Source of the DNA: Opitutales bacterium
Lineage (GTDB): Bacteria; Verrucomicrobiota; Verrucomicrobiia; Opitutales; Intestinicryptomonadaceae
Length of the DNA stretch: 64,000 nt
NCBI GenBank assembly: GCA_015061945.1
Contig: SUVP01000004.1
Span: 62,001-126,000, forward strand
Direction of reading: 5' to 3'
Shown here: positions 1 through 8,046 of the stretch, one piece after another
Position numbering within the stretch: position 1 is the stretch's first letter
How the letters are laid out: each line of letters opens with the position of its first letter
Translations under genes and position numbers: made by a program
Notes under the pieces: model-generated
Told to the model about the DNA's origin: nothing
What the model saw: only the letters and a program-made list of their open reading frames with translations
The model's database searches: none

Positions 1-21
1 CTTTGTAAAAAATTGAAGTTG

Positions 22-1533
22 TTATTTTGTCTCATCTGAAGGAGATTGATTTCTTTCAAGATTAGCCGATTCGTACATCGACGGCTTTATATCTTGGTTT
101 TCAACTGCTTCTTTGTTGAGTTCCCAACCACCACCGATTGCAGTGATAAAATCTACACATGCACGGAATCTATCGCCACGCAAATTGATTTGTTCACGTT
201 CGTTCAAGAGAGCATTTCTCGAAGCATCGCTAACTGAGAAGTAGTCGACAAAACCTAAATCGTATTGTTTACGTGTAAGTTCAAAAACTTTGTTTGACGC
301 CTTTGTGACATCCATTCTCTTTGCGTATTCAATTTTCAAATTATTGATTTGCGACATTGCATTTTCAACTTCGCCGATTGCTGTAAGAACTGTTGCCTTG
401 TAGTTTTCAAGCGTTTCTTTGTGCTTTGCAAGTGCAACTTGCTTTTGTGCATAGATTCTACCAGCTTGGAAAATCGGGATATAAATTTGTGGACTTATGC
501 CCCATGCAAAACTGCTCGAGTTGAGAAGTTTGTCGACTTTATTTGCTTGCAAGTCGGTATTAGCCGATATCGAGACTGTTGGGAAGTACCCTGCGTGAGC
601 CGCACCTATGCGAGCATTTGCTGCATAAACTGCACGTTCTGCAGCCGCAATATCAGGACGACGTTCGAGCAACTGCGACGGAATTGCCTGTGGGAGTTTT
701 GGCAAAATTTCGCCCAACGGAGCATCTGTCAATTCGAGCTTTGATGGTGTTGTTCCGATGAGAATTGCGATGTTGTTGCGAGCAATCGCCATTGCTCTGC
801 GAACTGCTGCGAGCTGTGCACCAGCTTCAGCTTCCTGTTGAATTGCACGTTGCAAGTCCAAATCGCTGGCAAAATCGAGCTTTACACGGTTTGCGATAAG
901 CTCGGTTTGTTCTTTACGAACAGCCAATGTTCTTTCGAGCAATTCTATTTCAGAACAATGTTGTCTAATTGTAAAGTATTGCTTTGCTACTTGCGATTGC
1001 ATCGAAAGCATCAACGAGTTGTATGCGTCGAACGCTGCTTCAGCGTCGGCTACATCAGCGTTGATGATACTGCGAACGCGACCAAATAAGTCTAAATCCC
1101 AAGTCATACCCAAGCCGACTGTCCAGCGATCAACTTGTTTGTATGCTGTTTCGATATTTTGCGAATTGCCTGTGCGTGCGAACGAGCCACGTCCATTTGC
1201 TTGTGGATAGAATGCCGACGCATCAATGCGAGCATTTTGGCGTGCCTGTTCTACTCTAAAGAATGCAGCCGAAAGAGTCGGACTATTTTTTCTGCACTGT
1301 TCCAAAAGCGAATCGAGTGTTGGATCTGAAAAGATTTTCCACCAATCGCCTTTTGGCAATGATTCTGCTGGTGCGGCTTCTTTCCACATTCCTTCGTCTC
1401 TAAAGAAATGTTTTTCGCTCAAATCTTCTTTTGCAATTTCAGCAGTTGGTGCAACGTAATCTGGACCAACCATACAACCGCCAAGAGCAAATGCAGTTGC
1501 CACCATAAATAGATTTTTGATAATATTTTTCAT
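22..1533 (-). CDS. RND efflux outer-membrane factor lipoprotein (NodT/OprM family)
   Basis: The 503-residue protein is the outer-membrane channel of a tripartite efflux pump. The N-terminus is a lipoprotein signal ending in LGGC (Cys about residue 20) followed by MVGPDYVAP, typical of NodT/OprM proteins. Two OEP repeats follow, with the family motif QLLERRPDIAAAERAVYAA near residue 290 and long helical stretches. It is the last gene of the operon tetR > adaptor > RND pump > this gene, one base after the pump's stop codon. It should trimerise in the outer membrane and dock on the neighbouring adaptor and pump. Substrate cannot be told from sequence. Confidence 0.93.
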   Translation of the reverse strand: MKNIIKNLFMVATAFALGGCMVGPDYVAPTAEIAKEDLSEKHFFRDEGMWKEAAPAESLPKGDWWKIFSDPTLDSLLEQCRKNSPTLSAAFFRVEQARQNARIDASAFYPQANGRGSFARTGNSQNIETAYKQVDRWTVGLGMTWDLDLFGRVRSIINADVADAEAAFDAYNSLMLSMQSQVAKQYFTIRQHCSEIELLERTLAVRKEQTELIANRVKLDFASDLDLQRAIQQEAEAGAQLAAVRRAMAIARNNIAILIGTTPSKLELTDAPLGEILPKLPQAIPSQLLERRPDIAAAERAVYAANARIGAAHAGYFPTVSISANTDLQANKVDKLLNSSSFAWGISPQIYIPIFQAGRIYAQKQVALAKHKETLENYKATVLTAIGEVENAMSQINNLKIEYAKRMDVTKASNKVFELTRKQYDLGFVDYFSVSDASRNALLNEREQINLRGDRFRACVDFITAIGGGWELNKEAVENQDIKPSMYESANLERNQSPSDETK

Positions 1534-1534
1534 T

Positions 1535-4500
1535 TTAAGCCTTCTTATTTGAATATCCCTTACGAATTACATAGAAGAAAACAGGGGTAAAAATCAAGCC
1601 GAATATTGTTACACCCAACATTCCGAAGAATACCGATGTACCCAACGCTTGTCTCAATTCCGATCCAGAACCTTCTGCAAATGCCAACGGAACTACACCC
1701 AAGATGAACGCAAATGAGGTCATCAAAATTGGTCGTAGACGATTTCTCGATGCCATACTTACTGCGTGGATAACATCTTCGCCCTTATCTTGACGCTGTT
1801 TTGCAAACTCTACAATCAAGATAGCATTCTTACATGCCAAGCCGATGAGAACAACAAAACCGATTTGCGTCATAATATTGTTGTCCATTCCACGAAGCAT
1901 AACACCACCGATTGCAAATACGAGTACGAGCGGAACAACCAAAATTACGGATAATGGGAGTGTCCAACTTTCGTACAATGCCGAGAGAAGTAAGAACACA
2001 AACACTACGCAAATTATAAAGATATAAATTGCAGTATTGCCGATTCGCTTTTCTTGGAAGGCAAGGTCTGTCCAGTCGATACCCATACCTGCTGGCAAAA
2101 CTTCTGATGCGACTTCTTCAATCGCCTTAATCGCCTGACCTGTTGAATATCCTGGTGCAAGGTTACCCATAACTTCTGCTGTCGGATAGAGGTTATAACG
2201 TCCAACTGTGTCTGGACCAATCGTACGTTTGACCTTTGCGACAGAACCAAGTGGTACGTTTTCGCCTCGGATATTTGGCACTTTCATTTTGTAGATGTCT
2301 TCAATATCTGCACGATTTGAACCTTCAGCTTGTGCGACAACACGATATACACGATTGAGAATATTAAAGTCGTTAACATAAACCGAACCCATATTGAATT
2401 GCATCGTATTGAATATCGAGTTAATCGGAACATTGAGTTTTTGAGCACGTTCGCGGTCGATATCAATATAAAGTTGTGGCGACGACACACGATACATCGT
2501 AAACGCAATCGCAATTTCTGGACGTTGGAACGCTTTCATTGCAATTTCACGAGTATATTTTTCAACTGCTCTAATTCCCAAGCCCATACGGTCTTGAACT
2601 TGTGCTTTAAAGTCGCCCCCCATACCAATACCATTGACGGCTGGCGGAGTCAAAACGAAGGTCGATGCTTCAGGAACTTTTGTCTGCAAGATACCCTGTA
2701 CTTGTCCGATGATTTTATCCAAAGTAATGCCGTCCTTCAATCGTTCATCCTTTGGCAACAATTTTACGAAGATAGCACCAGCATTCGACGATCTTGCAAA
2801 CGATGCACCATTCAAGCCGACAACAGTCATAAAGTCGGAAATACCTTTTACTTCTTTGAGAAGTTTTTGAATCTTTGCCATTGTCTTGTCGGTATGTGCC
2901 AACGATACACCGTCAGGGAGCTGTGCAGCAATAAAGATATAACCAGTATCTTGCTTTGGAATAAAGCCCTTTGGCGTTTCATTAAAGAGATAGCCACCCC
3001 ATACGAGAAGTCCAGCGTATGCAATCAAAACGAGCACCCACAATCTTACGATTCTGCGAACAAACGCACCGTACACATCGGCAACCCATTCAAAACATTT
3101 GTTGAAACCTCTAAAGAACCAACCCAAGAATAAATTGAGAATCTTTGTAATGAAGTCTGGATTATCGTGGCGACGAATCATCAATGCACAAAGTGCTGGC
3201 GAAAGTGTGAGCGATACAACCCCAGAAAGAATTGTCGACGCCGCAATAGTAAGTGCAAACTGACGATAGAATTGCCCTGAAATACCTTCGATAAATGCAG
3301 TCGGCACGAACACACTCGCAAGCACCAACACAATCGCAATAAGAGCACCTTGAACTTGTGTCATAGCCTTCTTTGTGGCTTCACGAACTTCCAAACCTTC
3401 ACTCATATTTCTTTCGACGTTTTCTACCACAACAATAGCGTCGTCAACAACGATACCGATAGCCAATACCAAGCCGAAAAGCGAAAGGTTGTTAATCGAG
3501 AATCCAAACAGATTCATAAAGAAGAATGTTCCGACAAGAGATACCGGAATTGCGAAAAGCGGGATAATCGCCGAACGCCAATTCTGCAAGAATAAGAGCA
3601 TAACAAACACAACAAGCAATACTGCTTCAAAAATTGTGTGATACACTGCAGACACTGATGAACGGATGTATTCAGTGTTATCGAGCGTTACTTTGTAGTC
3701 TACACCAACAGGGAATGCCTTACGCATTTCTTCAAGTGCTTTGTAAATATTGTCAACTGTATTGATACCATTTGTGCCAGGGAGCTGATACATACCCATT
3801 GCCACGCAAGGCATACCATTCATATACGATTCATCTGCGTATGTATATGCACCCAACTCGATTCTTGCTACGTCTTTAAGCATCACAGTTTTTCCATCTG
3901 GAGTATATTTTACGATGATATTTTCAAACTCCTCTGGTGTAGTCAAACGACCTTGCGTATTGATAATAAGCTCGTGTGCGACATTCGGATTTGCAAGCGG
4001 TGGTTGATTAAGTTTACCTGCTGCAACTTGCTTATTTTGTTCGCGAAGTGCCGAAACAACTTCCGACGCATTCATATTGAAGTGCGAAAGTCTGTCTGGA
4101 TTCAACCAAACACGCATAGAGTACTCACGCTTACCGAAAACGTTGACATCACTGACACCGTAAATACGAGAGAGTCGGTCAATCATCTGAGTGATTGCGT
4201 AGTTTGTCAGATACAATTTGTCTCGACTTCCGTCTGGAGAATAGAGGTTAGCGACAAGCAAAAGGTCGGGCGATTTCTTCTTCACCACAACACCGATATT
4301 GCGAACGTCGTCTGGCAAACGAGGCGTTGCCATAGACACACGGTTTTGAACTTGAACTTGTGCGATATCAATGTTTGTACCGAGCTCAAATGTGACAGTA
4401 ATTTGGACAGAACCGTCAGCATTACATTGGCTCGACATATACATCATATTTTCAACACCGTTGATGTCCTGTTCCAAAGGTGCTACAACTGTTTGCATCA

Positions 4501-4675
4501 AGATTTCAGGTGATGCACCAGGGTAGCTTGTTGTTACAGTTACTTGTGGAGGGACAACATCGGGATACTGCGTAACTGGCAGACGAACATATCCGACAAC
4601 ACCGACAAGCGTTATCAGAATTGATATGACCGACGCAAAAATCGGGCGGTCGATAAAAAAGTGTGAAAATTTCAT
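1535..4675 (-). CDS. RND multidrug efflux transporter, HAE1/AcrB-like
   Basis: The 1046-residue inner-membrane proton/drug antiporter is the usual length for AcrB/MexB. It begins MKFSHFFIDRPIFASVISIL (first membrane helix). The TM4 proton-relay motif GIVVDDAIVVVEN with its paired Asp residues is intact, and two large periplasmic loops and the duplicated 6+6 membrane layout are visible. It sits between the adaptor gene (28 bases upstream) and the outer-membrane factor (one base downstream). Family knowledge says it exports hydrophobic compounds, detergents or antibiotics; the actual substrate is unknown. Complete, with no frameshift seen. Confidence 0.96.
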   Translation of the reverse strand: MKFSHFFIDRPIFASVISILITLVGVVGYVRLPVTQYPDVVPPQVTVTTSYPGASPEILMQTVVAPLEQDINGVENMMYMSSQCNADGSVQITVTFELGTNIDIAQVQVQNRVSMATPRLPDDVRNIGVVVKKKSPDLLLVANLYSPDGSRDKLYLTNYAITQMIDRLSRIYGVSDVNVFGKREYSMRVWLNPDRLSHFNMNASEVVSALREQNKQVAAGKLNQPPLANPNVAHELIINTQGRLTTPEEFENIIVKYTPDGKTVMLKDVARIELGAYTYADESYMNGMPCVAMGMYQLPGTNGINTVDNIYKALEEMRKAFPVGVDYKVTLDNTEYIRSSVSAVYHTIFEAVLLVVFVMLLFLQNWRSAIIPLFAIPVSLVGTFFFMNLFGFSINNLSLFGLVLAIGIVVDDAIVVVENVERNMSEGLEVREATKKAMTQVQGALIAIVLVLASVFVPTAFIEGISGQFYRQFALTIAASTILSGVVSLTLSPALCALMIRRHDNPDFITKILNLFLGWFFRGFNKCFEWVADVYGAFVRRIVRLWVLVLIAYAGLLVWGGYLFNETPKGFIPKQDTGYIFIAAQLPDGVSLAHTDKTMAKIQKLLKEVKGISDFMTVVGLNGASFARSSNAGAIFVKLLPKDERLKDGITLDKIIGQVQGILQTKVPEASTFVLTPPAVNGIGMGGDFKAQVQDRMGLGIRAVEKYTREIAMKAFQRPEIAIAFTMYRVSSPQLYIDIDRERAQKLNVPINSIFNTMQFNMGSVYVNDFNILNRVYRVVAQAEGSNRADIEDIYKMKVPNIRGENVPLGSVAKVKRTIGPDTVGRYNLYPTAEVMGNLAPGYSTGQAIKAIEEVASEVLPAGMGIDWTDLAFQEKRIGNTAIYIFIICVVFVFLLLSALYESWTLPLSVILVVPLVLVFAIGGVMLRGMDNNIMTQIGFVVLIGLACKNAILIVEFAKQRQDKGEDVIHAVSMASRNRLRPILMTSFAFILGVVPLAFAEGSGSELRQALGTSVFFGMLGVTIFGLIFTPVFFYVIRKGYSNKKA

Positions 4676-4703
4676 TGCCGTTTCCTATTTATCGATTTGG
4701 CGA

Positions 4704-5858
4704 TTAGTCTTCAAATTTAATTTCAGTAGGTGCCACAACTGCACCAGGAACTACTCTTTGCAAACCGACTGCTACAACACGGTCGTCAGCCGAAAGACCT
4801 TCATCAATTACACGATACTTACCGAGAAGTCTGCCAACTTTCAATGGGCGATATTGTGCCTTATTGTCTTTGTCTACAACGTATACATATCTATTTACGA
4901 GGTCTGTACCGATGATGTCTTCTGGAATCATAATCACTGGGTGCGACTTTTCACCAAGCACGCTAATCTTTGCGAACATACCAGCAGCCAACAATCCGTC
5001 AGCGTTGTCGATATCTGCACGCATTGTCAAACTCGATGTTGCAACGCCAATGCGATTATCAAAATATGTAAGTTTACCTTCACGTTGTGTACCGTCGTCG
5101 AGAAGTGTGATTTTTACTTTTGGTCCAGTTTTCTTTTCGACATCAATTTCCTTAAACAAACCGATTTTCTTGTATCTGATTTGGTCACGTTCACTAATTT
5201 CAAAATATGCTTGGATAACATCGCTCTTTACGATTGTAGTAAGAAGTGTTGCGTTTGCTGTGATAAGATTACCTTCGTCGACGAGCGATTCGCTAACTTT
5301 ACCAGACATTGGTGCATAGATGTGTGTGAATTCGAGATTCAACTCTGCATCACGCAAACGTGCTTTTGCATTCCACAATGCAGCTTCTGCCGAGAGAAGT
5401 TCACTACTACGGGTTTCGTATGTTTCCTTTGAAATTGCCTTTGCCGCAAACAATTCTTTTGCACGATTGTTGTTGCTTGTAGCCAACGCCAAGCGAGCTT
5501 CAACTTCTTTTACTTGTGCCTTTGCCGCTGCGAGTGCCGCTTCGTATGGACGTGGATCGACAACAAAAAGCAAGTCGCCTTGTTTTACTGATTGACCTTC
5601 TTTAAAACATACTTTTTGCAGATACCCACCTACTCTTGCACGAAGTTCTACAAATGCGAGAGCGTCGAGACGTGCTGTGTAATCGTCCCAAAATTCGACC
5701 GATTTCGAGACAGGTTTTGCCACCTGTACTTGTGCAGGAGCATTATTCATTCCCATCGGAGCTTTATCTTTTTTGCATCCGCCCAAGAGTGTTGCGACAG
5801 TCATCACTGCGACAACTGCAAGTTTTGCATCATATATTTTCATCATATTCTTTTTCAT
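4704..5858 (-). CDS. RND periplasmic adaptor lipoprotein (AcrA/MexA-like)
   Basis: The 384-residue membrane fusion protein has a lipoprotein signal ending LLGGC (Cys about residue 28). A beta-barrel/lipoyl half follows (ARVGGYLQKVCFKEGQSVK), then a coiled-coil hairpin of about residues 100-170 (AAAKAQVKEVEARLALA), the second lipoyl half (IYAPMSGKVSESLVDEGNL) and the membrane-proximal domain. It links the RND pump to the outer-membrane factor encoded next. It starts 15 bases after the tetR stop, so regulator and pump are one transcription unit. No clear Shine-Dalgarno precedes the ATG. Confidence 0.95.
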   Translation of the reverse strand: MKKNMMKIYDAKLAVVAVMTVATLLGGCKKDKAPMGMNNAPAQVQVAKPVSKSVEFWDDYTARLDALAFVELRARVGGYLQKVCFKEGQSVKQGDLLFVVDPRPYEAALAAAKAQVKEVEARLALATSNNNRAKELFAAKAISKETYETRSSELLSAEAALWNAKARLRDAELNLEFTHIYAPMSGKVSESLVDEGNLITANATLLTTIVKSDVIQAYFEISERDQIRYKKIGLFKEIDVEKKTGPKVKITLLDDGTQREGKLTYFDNRIGVATSSLTMRADIDNADGLLAAGMFAKISVLGEKSHPVIMIPEDIIGTDLVNRYVYVVDKDNKAQYRPLKVGRLLGKYRVIDEGLSADDRVVAVGLQRVVPGAVVAPTEIKFED

Positions 5859-5873
5859 TTTTGTTTATTAAAT

Positions 5874-6542
5874 TTAAGTGAAAATTTTTTGTAAGATTCT
5901 CGACTGCACATAGTCGATTTTTGAGTATTCTTTGCTACCAAAAGTTTTCCAACCACTTATACGTTTAAATCCGCTTTTGGTCGAGTTAAAGAGCATAACT
6001 TGCCCCAACAACATCTGTGCTAAAATCTGTGCTTCAACGCCTTTACATTTTCCGCTTGAGGCAATTTTCAGCATATCTACAAGCAATGCAACCGATGGTT
6101 CGATTACCTTTTCATAGATAATATCAAACGCTTCTGTCGGATACATTTCTTCACGCATAATGATAGAAATAATATTGCGGAAAAACACGTTGTTTTCAGA
6201 GTCAATACAAACTCGGCTCATTGTAAAATCGTGAATAAGAGCCTTTGCTTGTTCGATAGATTTTGCACGTTTTACTTCAGAAGCTCGTGCAAAAAATTCG
6301 GCAATATACAAGTGAATGTATTCTGATATTTGGCGTACTGTTTCAAGATACAACTCTTTCTTCCCGCCAAAATAATAGCTTATCGCCGCATGGTTTACGC
6401 CTGCATTAGATGCTATTTGGCGTGTACGCACAGCCGAAAATGGCAACATCGAAAACTCCTCAAGAGCTGACTTGAGAATTTTCGACTTTGCGTCGGCACA
6501 TTTCCCTTGCGACAATTCGGCTACAATATTTCTTTTAATCAT
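5874..6542 (-). CDS. TetR-family repressor of the adjacent efflux operon
   Basis: The 222-residue protein has a TetR-type N-terminal helix-turn-helix (about residues 40-62, RQIASNAGVNHAAISYYFGG) and a C-terminal ligand domain resembling the CecR/DUF1956 group. It is the first gene of the RND operon, so it should repress itself and the pump. The region between its start codon and ruvC carries two palindromes, one over a TTGACA -35 box and one touching the start codon, which are the likely operators. The inducing ligand is unknown; a pump substrate is the usual case. Confidence 0.92.
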   Translation of the reverse strand: MIKRNIVAELSQGKCADAKSKILKSALEEFSMLPFSAVRTRQIASNAGVNHAAISYYFGGKKELYLETVRQISEYIHLYIAEFFARASEVKRAKSIEQAKALIHDFTMSRVCIDSENNVFFRNIISIIMREEMYPTEAFDIIYEKVIEPSVALLVDMLKIASSGKCKGVEAQILAQMLLGQVMLFNSTKSGFKRISGWKTFGSKEYSKIDYVQSRILQKIFT

Positions 6543-6583
6543 TGGGTTTAACCAAATGGATAAATCACTTGGTTGTCAACCAA
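6543..6583 (-). promoter_or_regulatory. Promoter and two palindromic operators of the tetR-RND operon
   Basis: On the minus strand TTGACA (6579-6574) is followed after 17 bases by TTTGGT (6556-6551), a poor -10 eight bases before the ATG. The -35 lies inside the palindrome TTGGTTGTCAACCAA (6569-6583, plus strand). A second palindrome, GGTTTAACC (6545-6553), lies next to the start codon. Both share GGTT/AACC half-sites but with different centres (3 and 1 bases). Inference: TetR autorepression sites. Confidence 0.6.
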
Positions 6584-6598
6584 TTTTTCCGAAAAAAA

Positions 6599-7075
6599 TT
6601 ACATCTTATAAGTGAAAATATGAGTTATTGCCGTCGCCGTTGCGTCGGCTTCGTCGAGCGGAAGAATCGGACATTTTGCGAGCATAGATACCGATTTCGC
6701 AACTTGTTCTTTGCTCGCACGCCCGTACCCGATTACCGCTTGTTTTATACGCAGTGGTGGATACTCAAAAACTTCGAGCTTCATACTTGCCGATGCTGCG
6801 ATTGCCGCACCACGAGATGATCCCAAAATGAGTGCCGTTCTAAAATTCTGCACATAGACACTTTGTTCGATAGCCACGCAAATTGGCTTGTTGCGTTTTA
6901 TAATTGCCAAAGTTTCGGTCATAATTCGAGCAAGACACTCGGGCATCGAAAGCGATGGATGATTTTTTATCGTCAGCGATTCGATATATCTTATCGAGCC
7001 GTCTTCCATAGCTTCTACGACAGAAAGCCCCGTACCTCGCAAGCTGGGGTCAATCCCCAAAACTATACCAGTCAT
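6599..7075 (-). CDS. ruvC: Crossover junction endodeoxyribonuclease RuvC
   Basis: RuvC resolves Holliday junctions with RuvAB during recombination. The core begins MTGIVLGIDPSLRGTG with the first catalytic Asp. The second acidic residue is in VAIEQSVYVQN, and the C-terminal acidic pair is in LDEADATATAI. I chose the ATG at 7075 (158 residues) because it matches the normal RuvC N-terminus and has GGAAAG five bases upstream. The frame stays open to a TTG at 7261, which would add 62 basic residues (GKSGRSLWTQAIKEGKTTKK...). That extension may be real and is listed as a finding. Divergent from the FtsB-like gene. Confidence 0.93.
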   Translation of the reverse strand: MTGIVLGIDPSLRGTGLSVVEAMEDGSIRYIESLTIKNHPSLSMPECLARIMTETLAIIKRNKPICVAIEQSVYVQNFRTALILGSSRGAAIAASASMKLEVFEYPPLRIKQAVIGYGRASKEQVAKSVSMLAKCPILPLDEADATATAITHIFTYKM

Positions 7076-7296
7076 CTGCTTTCCACGCAAATTGCGTTCA
7101 AGGGCGATATGTTTTTTTTCGACACCTGCAGTGAGAGATTTTACTGTCCACGCCGAATGCGAGTCAGATTTTTTTGTTGTCTTACCCTCTTTTATTGCTT
7201 GTGTCCACAAACTTCGTCCTGATTTTCCCATACCAAACAACATAAAAAAACCTTTTATCAATGCGAGTTTATTTTTAAAAAAAGTCAGTTATAGTC

Positions 7297-7326
7297 TTTA
7301 CAGATAAAACTGCTGTGCAATAATCG
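7297..7326 (+). promoter_or_regulatory. Candidate promoter of the FtsB/DivIC-like gene
   Basis: TTTACA (7297-7302) is followed by AATAAT/ATAATC (7319-7325, spacing 16-17). The ATG is at 7334, only 8-9 bases after the -10, so the transcript would have almost no leader. Confidence 0.45.
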
Positions 7327-7333
7327 ATAGAAA

Positions 7334-8035
7334 ATGAGTATAGGCAAAATATATAACTTGATAGTACTTGCACTTCTGGGAGCCAGCGGTGCTATGAGCA
7401 TTTTGCTATATACAACTTGGTCGCACGTTCGCGAAAAGAACGCCGAACATCATCAAGATGAGTTGCGATTACTTCGCCGTCTCAACAAACTTAAAGCCGA
7501 TAAGGAATATAATACTGAATATTATAATCGTCTTATCCACGATGAAAATTTTGCCGAACACGTCATTCGTGAAGGGCTCGGCGTTGTCGGCAAGGACGAA
7601 ATTGTGTTCCGCTTCAAAGATTCTACACCTCTTAATCTCGAAAGCCCAATGACTCCACCTTCGGCACATAATACCGACACAAAATCAACACCTCAAAAAG
7701 ACGCAAAACCTCAGCAACCACAAAAGCCGAAGGAAGTAGCACTTCCACCTTCAGAACATCAACAAAAATCTTTTTTGCGTAAGTTATTTTCTAAAGATGA
7801 AAATCCACCAAAGCCCGAAAAAGAAATAATCCCACAAATAAAAATCGATTTAAGCAAAAATCAAAAATCCGAAAATATAAATCAGCCGAAAGAAAAAATT
7901 TCTACACAGGCAAAATCGGATAACTCATTTAAGATTGAAAATATAAACGTCGGCGAGCAACAACCCCAACAAATACAAAAAAAGAAATCGCCAAAAAAAC
8001 GTGGGAAAAATTCAATCAGATTCAGGGCAAATTAG
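7334..8035 (+). CDS. FtsB/DivIC-like septum formation protein
   Basis: The 233-residue bitopic membrane protein has one N-terminal TM helix (about residues 7-27, LIVLALLGASGAMSILLYTT) and a coiled coil (about 30-60, REKNAEHHQDELRLLRRLNK). The DivIC/FtsB signature follows, IHDENFAEHVIREGLGVVGKDEIVFRF, at about 68-95. Family members bridge FtsL and FtsQ in the divisome. The C-terminal half (about 100-233) is an unusual low-complexity tail rich in Lys, Gln, Pro and Ser and is probably disordered; typical FtsB is near 100 residues. Assignment is by domain pattern; the tail's role is unknown. Confidence 0.8.
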   Translation: MSIGKIYNLIVLALLGASGAMSILLYTTWSHVREKNAEHHQDELRLLRRLNKLKADKEYNTEYYNRLIHDENFAEHVIREGLGVVGKDEIVFRFKDSTPLNLESPMTPPSAHNTDTKSTPQKDAKPQQPQKPKEVALPPSEHQQKSFLRKLFSKDENPPKPEKEIIPQIKIDLSKNQKSENINQPKEKISTQAKSDNSFKIENINVGEQQPQQIQKKKSPKKRGKNSIRFRAN

Positions 8036-8046
8036 TTGATGTAAAA

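Noticed and set aside
2330-3133. 267-codon open frame on the plus strand
   Set aside because: Lies wholly antisense to the well-conserved RND pump; its translation is Cys/Arg/Asn-rich with no protein-like pattern.
4626-5432. 268-codon open frame on the plus strand
   Set aside because: Antisense to the adaptor gene; very Cys- and Phe-rich composition typical of shadow frames.
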